Source: CAZHPY01 sp964534705
GTDB lineage: Bacteria; Omnitrophota; Gorgyraeia; 2-01-FULL-45-10
Reading direction: 5' to 3'
NCBI GenBank assembly: GCA_964534705.1
Contig: CAZHPY010000009.1
Span: 1 to 36,365, forward strand
DNA: 36,365 nt
Numbering within the stretch: position 1 is the first letter of the stretch; each line of letters starts with the position of its first letter. Positions 6,947 through 14,858 of this stretch are shown in pieces. The position numbers and the translations under genes are program-made. The notes beneath the pieces were generated by a model, which was not told the DNA's origin, made no database searches, and saw nothing but the letters and a program-made list of their open reading frames with translations.

Positions 6947-8245
6947 ATGAAAATGGAAAAATATCTGATAAAGAACGGTAGGGTAATAGATCCCGCAAAT
7001 AACATTGATGATAACCTGGATATACTGATAGCCGCCGATAAGATCGAAATGCTGGGAAAGGGTATAAAAGCCGATTCGGCCGAAGTCATAGATGCGAAAG
7101 ATCTTATCGTTGCGCCGGGGCTGATAGATATGCATGCCCATCTGCGGGAACCGGGCAGGGAAGATGAGGAAACAGTTCTTACAGGTACGCGTGCGGCGGT
7201 CAAGGGAGGTTTTACTACCATAGCATGCATGCCAAATACCGAACCGCCGCTGGACAATCCAGCCATAATAAAATCACTCAGGGAGATCATAGAAAAAGAC
7301 GCGATCTGCAACGTATCGATCATAGGGTGCATAACCGAAGGGCGCGCAGGCAAGCGGCCTACAGATTTCCATAAAATGATAAAGGAAGGCGTCCTCGCCG
7401 TATCCGATGACGGTTCGTCGGTCGACGATGAAAAAGTAATGGCCGAAGCGCTGCAGCAATCCAAAGAAGAAGGCCTTTTGGTCATCGAACATTGTGAAGA
7501 CAGGAAGATGTCCGCCAACGGGGTGATGAACCAGTCTTTTACCGCGACAAAGCTGGGGTTACGCGGTGTGCCAAGAGCGGCAGAGTATGAAATAGTAAAA
7601 CGCGATATCGAGCTTGCGAAACAAGCGTCGTGGAAGGTCCATATAGCGCACGTAAGCACCAGGGAGTCGGTCGATCTTATACGAAAGGCAAAGAAAGAAG
7701 GGGTAAAGGTTACTGCTGAGACTGCGCCGCACTACTTTTCTCTCAGCGAAGAATGCTGCGCCACATACGATTCCAACACAAAGATGAACCCTCCCCTTAG
7801 GTCCAAGAGCGACGTTGAGGCTATAAAAGAAGGTTTAAAAGACGGTACGATAGATGTCATAGCTACGGACCACGCTCCGCATACAGATAACGAAAAAGAC
7901 GTTGAGTTCGATTTTGCCCCCTTCGGCATAATAGGCCTTGAAACCGCGTTAAGCCTGGCGATAATGGAGCTGGTGGGGAAAAACATTCTTTCCTGGAGCG
8001 AGCTCATAAAAAGGATGTCTGTTAACCCTGCAAGGATACTAGGCATAAAAAGAGGTAACCTGAAAAAAGGCGCCATTGCCGATATAACCATCATCGACCC
8101 CGCCAGGGAATATACATATACCAAAGACTCGGTGCAGTCAAAATCAAATAATTCCCCATTCATAAACTGGATATTGAAAGGGCAGGCAGTAGCGCTCTTT
8201 GTCGGCGGAAGGCCGGCCATGAAGGACGGTGTTATCATAGAGTGA
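6947..8245 (+). CDS. pyrC: Dihydroorotase
   Basis: PyrC closes carbamoyl aspartate to dihydroorotate. The 432-aa protein belongs to the long, class I type shared with Bacillus PyrC. It has the zinc site DMHAHLREPG (H63, H65), the following Arg and Glu-Pro-Gly, CMPNTEPPLDNP, the VHIAHVST strand and the catalytic TDHAPH. The start ATG has AGGAG 6 nt upstream. An in-frame ATG two codons later is a less well spaced alternative. It lies 26 nt after pyrB and 9 nt before endoQ. Confidence 0.95.
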   Translation: MKMEKYLIKNGRVIDPANNIDDNLDILIAADKIEMLGKGIKADSAEVIDAKDLIVAPGLIDMHAHLREPGREDEETVLTGTRAAVKGGFTTIACMPNTEPPLDNPAIIKSLREIIEKDAICNVSIIGCITEGRAGKRPTDFHKMIKEGVLAVSDDGSSVDDEKVMAEALQQSKEEGLLVIEHCEDRKMSANGVMNQSFTATKLGLRGVPRAAEYEIVKRDIELAKQASWKVHIAHVSTRESVDLIRKAKKEGVKVTAETAPHYFSLSEECCATYDSNTKMNPPLRSKSDVEAIKEGLKDGTIDVIATDHAPHTDNEKDVEFDFAPFGIIGLETALSLAIMELVGKNILSWSELIKRMSVNPARILGIKRGNLKKGAIADITIIDPAREYTYTKDSVQSKSNNSPFINWILKGQAVALFVGGRPAMKDGVIIE

Positions 8246-8254
8246 GGTAGTGAT

Positions 8255-9487
8255 ATGTTTATAGCAGATCTTCATATCCACTCAAAATACTCGCGCGCGA
8301 CTTCAAAGGAGATGGAGATAGCGTCGCTGGCAAGATGGGCAAAGATAAAAGGCATATCCCTGCTTGGCACGGGAGACTTTACTCATCCGCTCTGGCTTGC
8401 CGAGTTAAAAGACAAGCTCTCGGGATCTGGGGACGGCGTTTACAGTTATGACGGCATGTCTTTCATGCTTACGGCGGAAGTTTCGAATATATATTTTAAA
8501 GCCGGGAGGACCAGGAAGGTACACAATATCCTGATCGCCCATGATTTTAAGGTTGTAGAAGAAATAAATAAGGCTTTGAATGAGTACGGGTCGCTATCCA
8601 GCGACGGCAGGCCTATCCTGAGCCTCGAATGCGAGAAAATGGCCAGGATGTTATTTGCCATAGACCCTTCTATTTTAATAATACCGGCGCATGCCTGGAC
8701 CCCGCATTTCAGTATATTCGGGTCCAACTCAGGGTTTGATGCTCCTGAAGAATGTTTTGAGGACCAGACCCCGAAAATACTTTCGCTTGAAACCGGGTTA
8801 TCGAGCGATCCGGCAATGAACTGGCGATGGTCAAAGCTGGACAGGTTTTGCCTTATATCGAATTCCGATTCGCACTCACCGTCAAAAATAGGGCGCGAAG
8901 CAAGTGTGTTCAGCGGCAAGATAGACTACAAAGAATTAAGGCAGATACTTAAGACGAAGGACAGGGCAAAGTTTTTATTTACCATAGAATTTTTTCCGGA
9001 GGAAGGCAAATATCACTGGGATGGGCACAGGGCGTGCAAGACACGGCTTTCGCCGGAAGAATCAAAGAGGATAAACAATAAATGCCCCGAGTGCGGTAAG
9101 AGCATAACTATAGGCGTAATGCACAGGCTGGAATCGCTGGCCGACCGGAAAGAAAGTTATGAATCGAAGGACGGCCCCTCTTTCAAGAGCGTGGTGCCTT
9201 TGGCCGAAATAATCGGCGAGGCCCTTGATGTAGGGCCGGACTCCGTTACGGTAGAAAAAGAATACTTCCAACTCATAAAGAATTTCGGGAGTGAATTCAA
9301 GATCCTGCTCGACACGCCGGAGGACGAATTAAAAAATGGATGCCCTTTCAGGATATTTAAGGGTATAATGAATATGCGTAAAGGCAATGTGGAAAGACTG
9401 CCCGGCTATGACGGAGAATACGGGAAGATAAACGTATTTAAAGAGGGCGAGGAAAAGGCTTCGGAGAAGCAGCTGAGCTTTTTTTGA
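8255..9487 (+). CDS. Endonuclease Q family PHP-domain DNA repair nuclease
   Basis: Endonuclease Q nicks DNA 5' of deaminated bases (uracil, hypoxanthine, xanthine) and of abasic sites. It is known from Thermococcales and a scatter of bacteria. The 410-aa protein has the PHP metal residues in order: DLHIHSKYS (H7, H9), GTGDFTHP (D41, H44), IPAHAWTP (H146) and SNSDSHSP (D205, H207). A later zinc-binding stretch has C261, C277, C280 and H290 (CPECGK). Length agrees with the family. It lies inside the pyr operon between pyrC and pyrK, where Bacillus has carA-carB. It runs directly into the pyrK leader repeat. A role beyond DNA repair, such as sensing of base pools, is not supported by sequence. 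Family assignment is from memory of the motif order. Confidence 0.85.
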   Translation: MFIADLHIHSKYSRATSKEMEIASLARWAKIKGISLLGTGDFTHPLWLAELKDKLSGSGDGVYSYDGMSFMLTAEVSNIYFKAGRTRKVHNILIAHDFKVVEEINKALNEYGSLSSDGRPILSLECEKMARMLFAIDPSILIIPAHAWTPHFSIFGSNSGFDAPEECFEDQTPKILSLETGLSSDPAMNWRWSKLDRFCLISNSDSHSPSKIGREASVFSGKIDYKELRQILKTKDRAKFLFTIEFFPEEGKYHWDGHRACKTRLSPEESKRINNKCPECGKSITIGVMHRLESLADRKESYESKDGPSFKSVVPLAEIIGEALDVGPDSVTVEKEYFQLIKNFGSEFKILLDTPEDELKNGCPFRIFKGIMNMRKGNVERLPGYDGEYGKINVFKEGEEKASEKQLSFF

Positions 9488-9527
9488 GTGTCAAGGCGTC
9501 AAAGTATCAAAGTGTCAAGGTGCTGAA
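9488..9527 (+). repeat. Five degenerate 8-nt tandem repeats before pyrK
   Basis: Units GTGTCAAG, GCGTCAAA, GTATCAAA, GTGTCAAG and GTGCTGAA run without gaps from 9488 to 9527, between the endoQ stop and the pyrK ATG at 9529. The last copies provide a weak AAGGTG ribosome binding motif. It is similar in position and character to the heptamer repeat before rsmI. Confidence 0.6.
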
Positions 9528-9528
9528 A

Positions 9529-10305
9529 ATGAAACAGCTAAAAGCGAAAATATTGGAAAATAAACAGGTGGCGCAGGGATTTTACAGGATGCGCCTTGGG
9601 TCGCCGTACTTTGCAAAGAGGACAAAACCCGGACAATTTTTTGAGGTAAGGTGTTCCAGGGCGAACAAGCCGCTTTTGCGCAGGCCGCTTAGCGCGCACA
9701 GGATACTCGATAAAGGGGTGGAGCTGCTATACGAGGCCGTAGGTCCCGGGACAGAGCATCTTTCCAGGAAAACAGCAGGTGAATATCTCGATGTGGTAGG
9801 GCCTTTAGGTAACGGTTTCAATATATCTTCCGATAAACGACCCGCTATACTGGTGGCAGGCGGAGTGGGAGTGGCCTCGTTACTCGCTCTGGCCGAAAAA
9901 ATTTCCTCAAAAAGTATCGGTTCTTATGTCATAATAGGCGCCAGAAAGGCGCAGGGTGTTTTATGCGAAAAAGAACTTAAAAAGATGGGGTGCTTTGTAA
10001 TGGTATCTACGGAAGACGGCTCGAGAGGCCATAAAGGCTATGCCACTGATATACTAAGGCACTTGTTGGAGGTTGTAAAGTGCCAAACGTCCGGTATCTA
10101 TGCTTGCGGGCCGCATCCCATGTTGAAGGCGGCTGCGCATATAGCGTATCTATCCGGTATACAATGTCAGGTATCTTTAGATGAAAGGATGGCCTGCGGC
10201 ATAGGCGTATGCCTGGGTTGCCCGGTTAAAGTAAAAACAAAAGGCGTGTATAAAATGGTCTGTAAGGACGGACCGGTATTTAACGCGGAAGAAATAGCCT
10301 GGTAA
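9529..10305 (+). CDS. pyrK: Dihydroorotate dehydrogenase B, electron transfer subunit
   Basis: PyrK carries FAD and a 2Fe-2S cluster and passes electrons from PyrD to NAD. The 258-aa form begins MKQLKAKILENKQV, followed by the ferredoxin-reductase-like FAD domain (RRPLSAHRI, YEAVGPGTEHLS, VVGPLGNGF), the NAD-binding GGVGVASLLALAEK and YACGPHPMLKA, and the C-terminal cluster Cys pattern ACGIGVCLGC ... MVC. A TTG at 9484 would overlap the endoQ stop and add 15 residues translated from the 8-nt repeat, so I take the ATG at 9529. It pairs with pyrD, separated by one small gene. Confidence 0.93.
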   Translation: MKQLKAKILENKQVAQGFYRMRLGSPYFAKRTKPGQFFEVRCSRANKPLLRRPLSAHRILDKGVELLYEAVGPGTEHLSRKTAGEYLDVVGPLGNGFNISSDKRPAILVAGGVGVASLLALAEKISSKSIGSYVIIGARKAQGVLCEKELKKMGCFVMVSTEDGSRGHKGYATDILRHLLEVVKCQTSGIYACGPHPMLKAAAHIAYLSGIQCQVSLDERMACGIGVCLGCPVKVKTKGVYKMVCKDGPVFNAEEIAW

Positions 10306-10344
10306 ATATAAAAGCCTGCTTACAGGCAGGTAGGGGAGGAAAGC

Positions 10345-10662
10345 ATGGTAAGGAAGCTGATCGTATTCATTTTAGCGTTATTTGTCCTGGCGATCGCCAC
10401 AGAAGCTTTTTGCCAGAAAGATGCTACAGAGCAAAAGGCGCAGCAGATAATGCCGAAAAAGATAGGCGTAGATACAAATTATAACGGTAAGCCCGACCGC
10501 TGGGAGCACTATAATGAAAAAGGGCAGGTTGCGAAAGTAGAAAGCGACGCGGACGAAGACGGTATTATCGAAGAGACCATTGTTTACGAGAATGCGAAGC
10601 CCGTAAAAGGGGCGAAGGATACTAATAAAGACGGCAAGCCGGATGTGTGGATAGATTTCTAA
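10345..10662 (+). CDS. Small secreted protein with EF-hand-like Asp motifs
   Basis: This 105-aa protein has a signal peptide (residues 1 to about 23, ending near TEAFC). Three Asp-rich loops follow: DTNYNGKPDRW, DADEDGIIEE and DTNKDGKPDVWIDF. These resemble the calcium loops of EF-hand, dockerin or thrombospondin type 3 repeats. The Cys at the signal peptide end (AFCQK) might be a lipobox-like site but is not canonical. GGGGAGG lies 6 nt before the ATG. A 5-bp hairpin (10314-10318 with 10323-10327) sits in the short gap after pyrK. It interrupts pyrK and pyrD, whose products form one complex, and is 4 nt from pyrD. No link to pyrimidine synthesis is apparent. Confidence 0.8.
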   Translation: MVRKLIVFILALFVLAIATEAFCQKDATEQKAQQIMPKKIGVDTNYNGKPDRWEHYNEKGQVAKVESDADEDGIIEETIVYENAKPVKGAKDTNKDGKPDVWIDF

Positions 10663-10666
10663 TAAA

Positions 10667-11575
10667 ATGGACCTAAAGGTAAAAATAGGAAAACTGGTTT
10701 TAAAGAATCCGGTAATGGCCGCCTCCGGGACATTCGGAAGCGAATACGGCGAGCTCATCGATATTAACAAGCTGGGCGCGTATATCGCTAAAACTATAAC
10801 GATAGACGGCAGGATCGGTAATCCGCCGCCCAGGATAATAGAAACAGCGTCTGGAATGCTTAATGCAATAGGCCTGGAGAACGGCGGGGTGGAAGACTTT
10901 ATCGGAAACAAACTGCCCCGGCTCCGCAATCTACAAATACCGATAATAGCAAGTATAGCAGGCGATGATGCATGGCAGTTCAAGGCGCTGGCAAAATCCC
11001 TGTCCAGGACAAGAAAGATCTCGGGCCTGGAGGTAAACCTCTCCTGCCCCAATGTAAAGCACGGCAAGAGGGACTTTTTAATAGCGCAGGATAAGGATGC
11101 CACCTACGAGGTAATAAAAGCGGTCCGCTCAGCCACTAATATTACGATAATCGCGAAATTATCGCCCAACGTTACGGATATAGCGTTAATAGCGGAATCA
11201 GCAAGGAAAGCCGGCGCGGACGCAGTATCATTGGTAAACACATTTATAGGCATGGCCGTAGATATCGACAGGCAAAAGCCGGTTTTAGGCAACGTTACCG
11301 GAGGCTTGAGCGGGCCTGCCATAAAACCGATGGCGCTTCGCATGGTAAGGGAAGTATATAAAAAAGTAAAGATACCCATAATAGGCATGGGCGGGATAAT
11401 GGATTACAAAGATGCCGTGGAGTTTATGCTTTGCGGGGCCAGCGCCGTTCAGGTGGGGACAGCCAATTTCGTGGATCCTGCCGCGATGCCGGATATCATA
11501 AAAGGGATGAAAAGTTATATGTCTGCCAAGGGCATTAAATATGTCCGTGAGCTTACAGGGGCGCTAAAGGTATGA
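10667..11575 (+). CDS. pyrD: Dihydroorotate dehydrogenase B, catalytic subunit
   Basis: PyrD oxidises dihydroorotate to orotate with FMN. The 302-aa chain is of class 1B: NPVMAASGTFG at the N-terminus, GLENGGVEDF, the catalytic Cys in VNLSCPNVKHG, the FMN-phosphate region GMGGI and CGASAVQVGTAN near the C-terminus. It needs PyrK, which is encoded one gene upstream. It overlaps pyrF by 4 nt (ATGA). Confidence 0.95.
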   Translation: MDLKVKIGKLVLKNPVMAASGTFGSEYGELIDINKLGAYIAKTITIDGRIGNPPPRIIETASGMLNAIGLENGGVEDFIGNKLPRLRNLQIPIIASIAGDDAWQFKALAKSLSRTRKISGLEVNLSCPNVKHGKRDFLIAQDKDATYEVIKAVRSATNITIIAKLSPNVTDIALIAESARKAGADAVSLVNTFIGMAVDIDRQKPVLGNVTGGLSGPAIKPMALRMVREVYKKVKIPIIGMGGIMDYKDAVEFMLCGASAVQVGTANFVDPAAMPDIIKGMKSYMSAKGIKYVRELTGALKV

Positions 11576-12285
11576 AAGATCGCGGGAAATTAATAGTCGC
11601 ACTCGACGTGGATACTAAAGAAAAAGCCGTTTCTTTGGTAGAAAAACTCAGGGAGTATGTCGGCATATTCAAGATAGGCAGCGAATTATTCACTTCCTGC
11701 GGCCCTGACGTAATAACGGAAGTAAAAAATAACGGCTGTGAAGTGTTTTTGGACCTGAAATTTCACGACATACCTAATACCGTAGCCAGATCAGCAATTG
11801 CGGCGGTAAGATCGGGCGCTTTAATATTCAACGTCCATGCGCTCGGAGGCGCCGATATGATGAAAAAAGCCGCCGAAGCCGTAGCAAAGGAATCCCGGGA
11901 GCTAAAAATCGAAAAACCAAAGATAATAGCGGTCACTGTCCTTACAAGCATGGATGAAAATAGCTTGAAGAAGATAGGCATAGATGATAATATGGAAACC
12001 CAAGTTTTAAGGCTTGCCAAGTTGGCCAGGGAGTCCGGCATGGACGGTGTTGTCGCGTCCCCATCCGAAACAAGTCTTATCAGGAAAAGTATAGGAAAAG
12101 ATTTTCTGATAGTTACTCCGGGGGTCAGGCCTTCATGGGCAGCCGTTAATGACCAGAAGAGGATAGCCGCCCCTAAAGAGGCCATAGAGAACGGCGCTGA
12201 CTTTATAGTTGTGGGCAGGCCCATCACAGAGGCTGCGGACCCGGTATCGGCCGCAAAAAAAGTCCTGGAAGAGATCAGATCATGA
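11572..12285 (+). CDS. pyrF: Orotidine 5'-phosphate decarboxylase
   Basis: PyrF decarboxylates OMP to UMP, the last step of the pathway. The 237-aa protein has LIVALDVDTKEKA, the catalytic Lys-Asp network in DLKFHDIPNTV, and the phosphate-binding end TPGVRP ... ADFIVVGRPI. Length is normal. It overlaps both pyrD and pyrE by 4 nt, so the three are translationally coupled. Confidence 0.95.
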   Translation: MKDRGKLIVALDVDTKEKAVSLVEKLREYVGIFKIGSELFTSCGPDVITEVKNNGCEVFLDLKFHDIPNTVARSAIAAVRSGALIFNVHALGGADMMKKAAEAVAKESRELKIEKPKIIAVTVLTSMDENSLKKIGIDDNMETQVLRLAKLARESGMDGVVASPSETSLIRKSIGKDFLIVTPGVRPSWAAVNDQKRIAAPKEAIENGADFIVVGRPITEAADPVSAAKKVLEEIRS

Positions 12286-12851
12286 GCGAAAAAGAGGTTT
12301 TAGGCATATTCACCGACAACAAAGCTTTGTTGGAGGGCCATTTTAAGTTGTCAAGCGGCCTTCACAGCGAAAAATATTTACAATGCGCGCTTGTGCTGCA
12401 ATATCCGGATATCGCCGGAAAACTTTCCGAAGAACTCGCTAAAAAGTTTTCCGGAAAGCACATAGACATCGTAATAGGGCCCGCGCTGGGCGGTGTCACG
12501 CTGGCATATGAAGTCGCCAGGGCTGTTGGCGCCAGGGGCCTGTTTACTGAGCGACAGGAAGGAAAAATGGTCCTGCGCCGCGGCTTTGCGATAGGGAAAA
12601 ACGAAAAGGTCCTGGTCGTAGAGGATGTTGTCACTACGGGCGGTTCTACAAAGGAAGTCATGGATGTGGTCAGGTCAATGGGAGGGGAAGTCGTAGGGGT
12701 TGGCAGCGTGATCGACCGGAGCGGCGAAAAGATAGACTTTGGCGTTCCTTTCCATGCGCTCGCGAAGGTAAAAGTCCAGACATTCGAAGAAAAAGACTGC
12801 CCTCTTTGCAAAAAAAATATACCGGTGACGAAACCGGGCTCAAGAAAGTAA
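12282..12851 (+). CDS. pyrE: Orotate phosphoribosyltransferase
   Basis: PyrE adds ribose 5-phosphate from PRPP to orotate, giving OMP for PyrF. The 189-aa chain has KLSSGLHSEKYLQ, IGPALGGVTLAYEVAR, and the PRPP motif VLVVEDVVTTGGST. The C-terminus carries CPLCKK. It is the last gene of the operon. A weak hairpin (12851-12855 with 12861-12865) follows without a T run, then a tRNA gene. Confidence 0.95.
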   Translation: MSEKEVLGIFTDNKALLEGHFKLSSGLHSEKYLQCALVLQYPDIAGKLSEELAKKFSGKHIDIVIGPALGGVTLAYEVARAVGARGLFTERQEGKMVLRRGFAIGKNEKVLVVEDVVTTGGSTKEVMDVVRSMGGEVVGVGSVIDRSGEKIDFGVPFHALAKVKVQTFEEKDCPLCKKNIPVTKPGSRK

Positions 12852-12873
12852 CCGCAAAATGCGGTATATATAG

Positions 12874-12879
12874 TATAAT
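12874..12879 (+). promoter_or_regulatory. Possible -10 box of tRNA-Val
   Basis: TATAAT lies 11 nt before the mature tRNA 5' end in an AT-rich stretch. No -35 element is seen, so the tRNA may also be transcribed from the pyr operon. Confidence 0.4.
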
Positions 12880-12890
12880 ATTACGATTTC

Positions 12891-12965
12891 GGGCAAGTAG
12901 CTCAATGGCGGAGCACTCGGTTTACATCCGATAGGTTACAGGTTCGACCCCTGTCTTGCCCACCA
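12891..12965 (+). tRNA. tRNA-Val (anticodon UAC)
   Basis: The 75-nt cloverleaf reads: acceptor GGGCAAG with CTTGCCC, D-stem GCTC with GAGC, anticodon stem CTCGG with CCGAT (first pair C-T mismatched), loop TTTACAT with anticodon TAC, T-stem ACAGG with CCTGT around TTCGACC, discriminator A and an encoded CCA. It stands alone between the converging pyr and nth operons. Confidence 0.93.
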
Positions 12966-13010
12966 TATCACACGTAGTCTGACGGTTGATCATAAGGTTT
13001 GTCGCCTTCT

Positions 13011-13664
13011 TTACTTTCCGGGATAAAATAATTTCTTAGACGGGCATAATAAGCCGAGGACACATTCGGGGCACTTTGGCTTTCCGGCGGCGCAGATCGC
13101 CCTTCCATGGGCTATCAACAGGTCGCTTAGATGAGCCCATTCTTTTTTAGGAGTTATATTCATAAGGTCCCGTTCTATCTTTACGGGGTCCTCGTTTTTC
13201 GTAAGGCCCAACCTGAAACTTACCCTGCGCACGTGCGTATCTACCGCGATACCCTCTATCTTACCGTAACCATGCGAAAGGACGATATTTGCGGTCTTTC
13301 TTGCCACGCCAGGTAATTGTATAAGTTCTTCCATGGAATCCGGGACCTTGTCCTTGAACCTATCTAGTATCATTTTTGCGGCGCCGATTATATTTTTTGC
13401 TTTATTGTGGTAAAAGCCGGTAGAACGTATTTCCTGTTCAAAGGCTTTTAAGTTCGCATTGGCGTAGTCCGAAGCCGTTTTATATTTCCTGAACAAAGGT
13501 TTAGTGACAATGTTTACCCTGGCGTCTGTGCATTGAGCGGAAAGTATGGTCGCTACAAGAAGCTGGAGAGTGTTTGTGTGCAAGAGGGCGGTTGTGAAGC
13601 CGGGATATTCTTTTTTCAGCGCAGAGATTATTTTATTAACGTCATTTTTTGGCATGTAGTTCAT
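13011..13664 (-). CDS. nth: Endonuclease III
   Basis: Nth is a DNA glycosylase and AP lyase that removes oxidised pyrimidines in base excision repair. The 217-aa protein has the helix-hairpin-helix motif LPGVARKTA with catalytic K123, VDTHVRR with catalytic D142, and the iron-sulfur ligands C191, C198, C201 and C207 in the exact C-x6-C-x2-C-x5-C spacing. Length is typical. The ATG at 13664 lies within the end of the upstream acyltransferase gene (23-nt overlap), so they are cotranscribed. An in-frame ATG three codons on is an alternative start. Confidence 0.95.
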   Translation of the reverse strand: MNYMPKNDVNKIISALKKEYPGFTTALLHTNTLQLLVATILSAQCTDARVNIVTKPLFRKYKTASDYANANLKAFEQEIRSTGFYHNKAKNIIGAAKMILDRFKDKVPDSMEELIQLPGVARKTANIVLSHGYGKIEGIAVDTHVRRVSFRLGLTKNEDPVKIERDLMNITPKKEWAHLSDLLIAHGRAICAAGKPKCPECVLGLLCPSKKLFYPGK

Positions 13665-14820
13665 TTTTTGTTCCGCGCTCTTTCGCCTTTTTGAGGGATG
13701 GGTCGAAATGCTCGAACTTAAGGAATTGGCACATTAAATTAAATACGGGCCTCAATGTCCTGTTCCTTAGCTTTGCGTAAAGATAGAGAGGCACAAAGTC
13801 AAATCCAAGCCTTCTCTTCGGCTCATAACCGGTAATGCCCATCTCGTATTGTTTAATATTGTTTTTTATGCACCAGTTCATTATATCGCGGAATTTCAAA
13901 AAATAGAGATGATACTTATGCGCTATGGAATAATCCAAGCCTACGTAATAGTCTATTAACACGTCTTCGGATACCAGGCACAATAGGAACGCGGCCAGTT
14001 TTCCGTCGATACGCCATAAAAAATATTTTACGTTCCCTGGCATGTTCCTGGATATGTTCCCAAAAAAAGCCATGGGCAGCAATTCGAATCCCATGTCGTG
14101 CTTATTTACTATGTCCAGATAGAGCTTGTATACCTCCTGCAGCACAGGTTCGGCCAGGTCATCAACTATTTCAAGGTCTATTTTTACATGGCCGTCCACC
14201 TTCTTGAATTTTCTTCTCAGATCATAACGGTTTGGCGCGCTCAAGGTATTAAGGTATTCTTCAAAATCCTTGAATTTTACGTCAATTATCGTCGTTGGAA
14301 GGCTGTCAAATTTAGTAAAACCATTTTTCTTCAGAGGGGCAAGCATCCCCGTATATTTCGGCTGGAAATCCTTGAATGCTATTATGGCTGCCTTATTCTT
14401 TTTGGCCATGTGCTCCAATTTATGCACAATAGCTTCTATTGCAGCGCCATCCTGTCCTATATTGCCTATGCGGCCCTCCCCGATCGGCATGCCGCATACA
14501 ACGGCCTTTACGCTGAATATATTCGGAAATCTTTTTTTAATTGAGTTAGTTACCCTGCGTAATGGGCCATTTATGCTTGTATCCAGGGAATAGTTAAGCA
14601 GGAAGAAGGGGGCGGCTGCTACCGGCGTCTTGCGATCGTACACCATTATATAATGTAAGGCAAACTGGTCGAGATTGGCCTCGTCAAGATTCTTGAAAAA
14701 ATTATAGCTTTCAAGCACATCCGGATATACCTTTTTCCACTCATTTTCAGGAATATCCGATATCCTTTTGGCCACCCTGACGCTAAAAGCAGATTTTTTG
14801 TGACGGGATGATACTAGCAT
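13642..14820 (-). CDS. FemAB/GNAT-like acyltransferase
   Basis: This 392-aa cytoplasmic protein reads as a double-GNAT or FemAB-like acyltransferase of the kind active on cell-wall or exopolysaccharide precursors. The family is assigned from overall pattern: an early strand region IMVYDRKTPVAAAPFF, SAPNRYDLRRKFKK in the middle, FLLCLVSEDVLIDYYVGLDYSIAHKYHLYF, and the C-terminal GITGYEPKRRLGFDFVPLYLYAK. The same C-terminal pattern (MGIT..xPKR..G.D.V.L..Y) occurs in the protein at 27839-29284, so they are paralogues. The substrate cannot be told. Its promoter puts the transcription start at the ATG (leaderless). It overlaps nth, and the pairing with a repair gene is probably incidental. Confidence 0.78.
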   Translation of the reverse strand: MLVSSRHKKSAFSVRVAKRISDIPENEWKKVYPDVLESYNFFKNLDEANLDQFALHYIMVYDRKTPVAAAPFFLLNYSLDTSINGPLRRVTNSIKKRFPNIFSVKAVVCGMPIGEGRIGNIGQDGAAIEAIVHKLEHMAKKNKAAIIAFKDFQPKYTGMLAPLKKNGFTKFDSLPTTIIDVKFKDFEEYLNTLSAPNRYDLRRKFKKVDGHVKIDLEIVDDLAEPVLQEVYKLYLDIVNKHDMGFELLPMAFFGNISRNMPGNVKYFLWRIDGKLAAFLLCLVSEDVLIDYYVGLDYSIAHKYHLYFLKFRDIMNWCIKNNIKQYEMGITGYEPKRRLGFDFVPLYLYAKLRNRTLRPVFNLMCQFLKFEHFDPSLKKAKERGTKNELHAKK

Positions 14821-14827
14821 GTAAATA

Positions 14828-14856
14828 ATTCTATGCTTCCTTAATTAGCAAGTCAA
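14828..14856 (-). promoter_or_regulatory. Promoter of the acyltransferase-nth operon, leaderless type
   Basis: On the minus strand TTGACT (14856-14851), a 17-nt spacer and TAGAAT (14833-14828) precede the ATG at 14820 by only 7 nt. There is no room for a ribosome binding site. The -35 box begins immediately after the macB stop codon. Confidence 0.7.
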
Positions 14857-14858
14857 TA

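Noticed and set aside
6326..7141. 271-aa open frame on the minus strand over pyrB and pyrC
   Set aside because: It is opposite conserved enzymes, Ser- and low-complexity rich, with no start signal.
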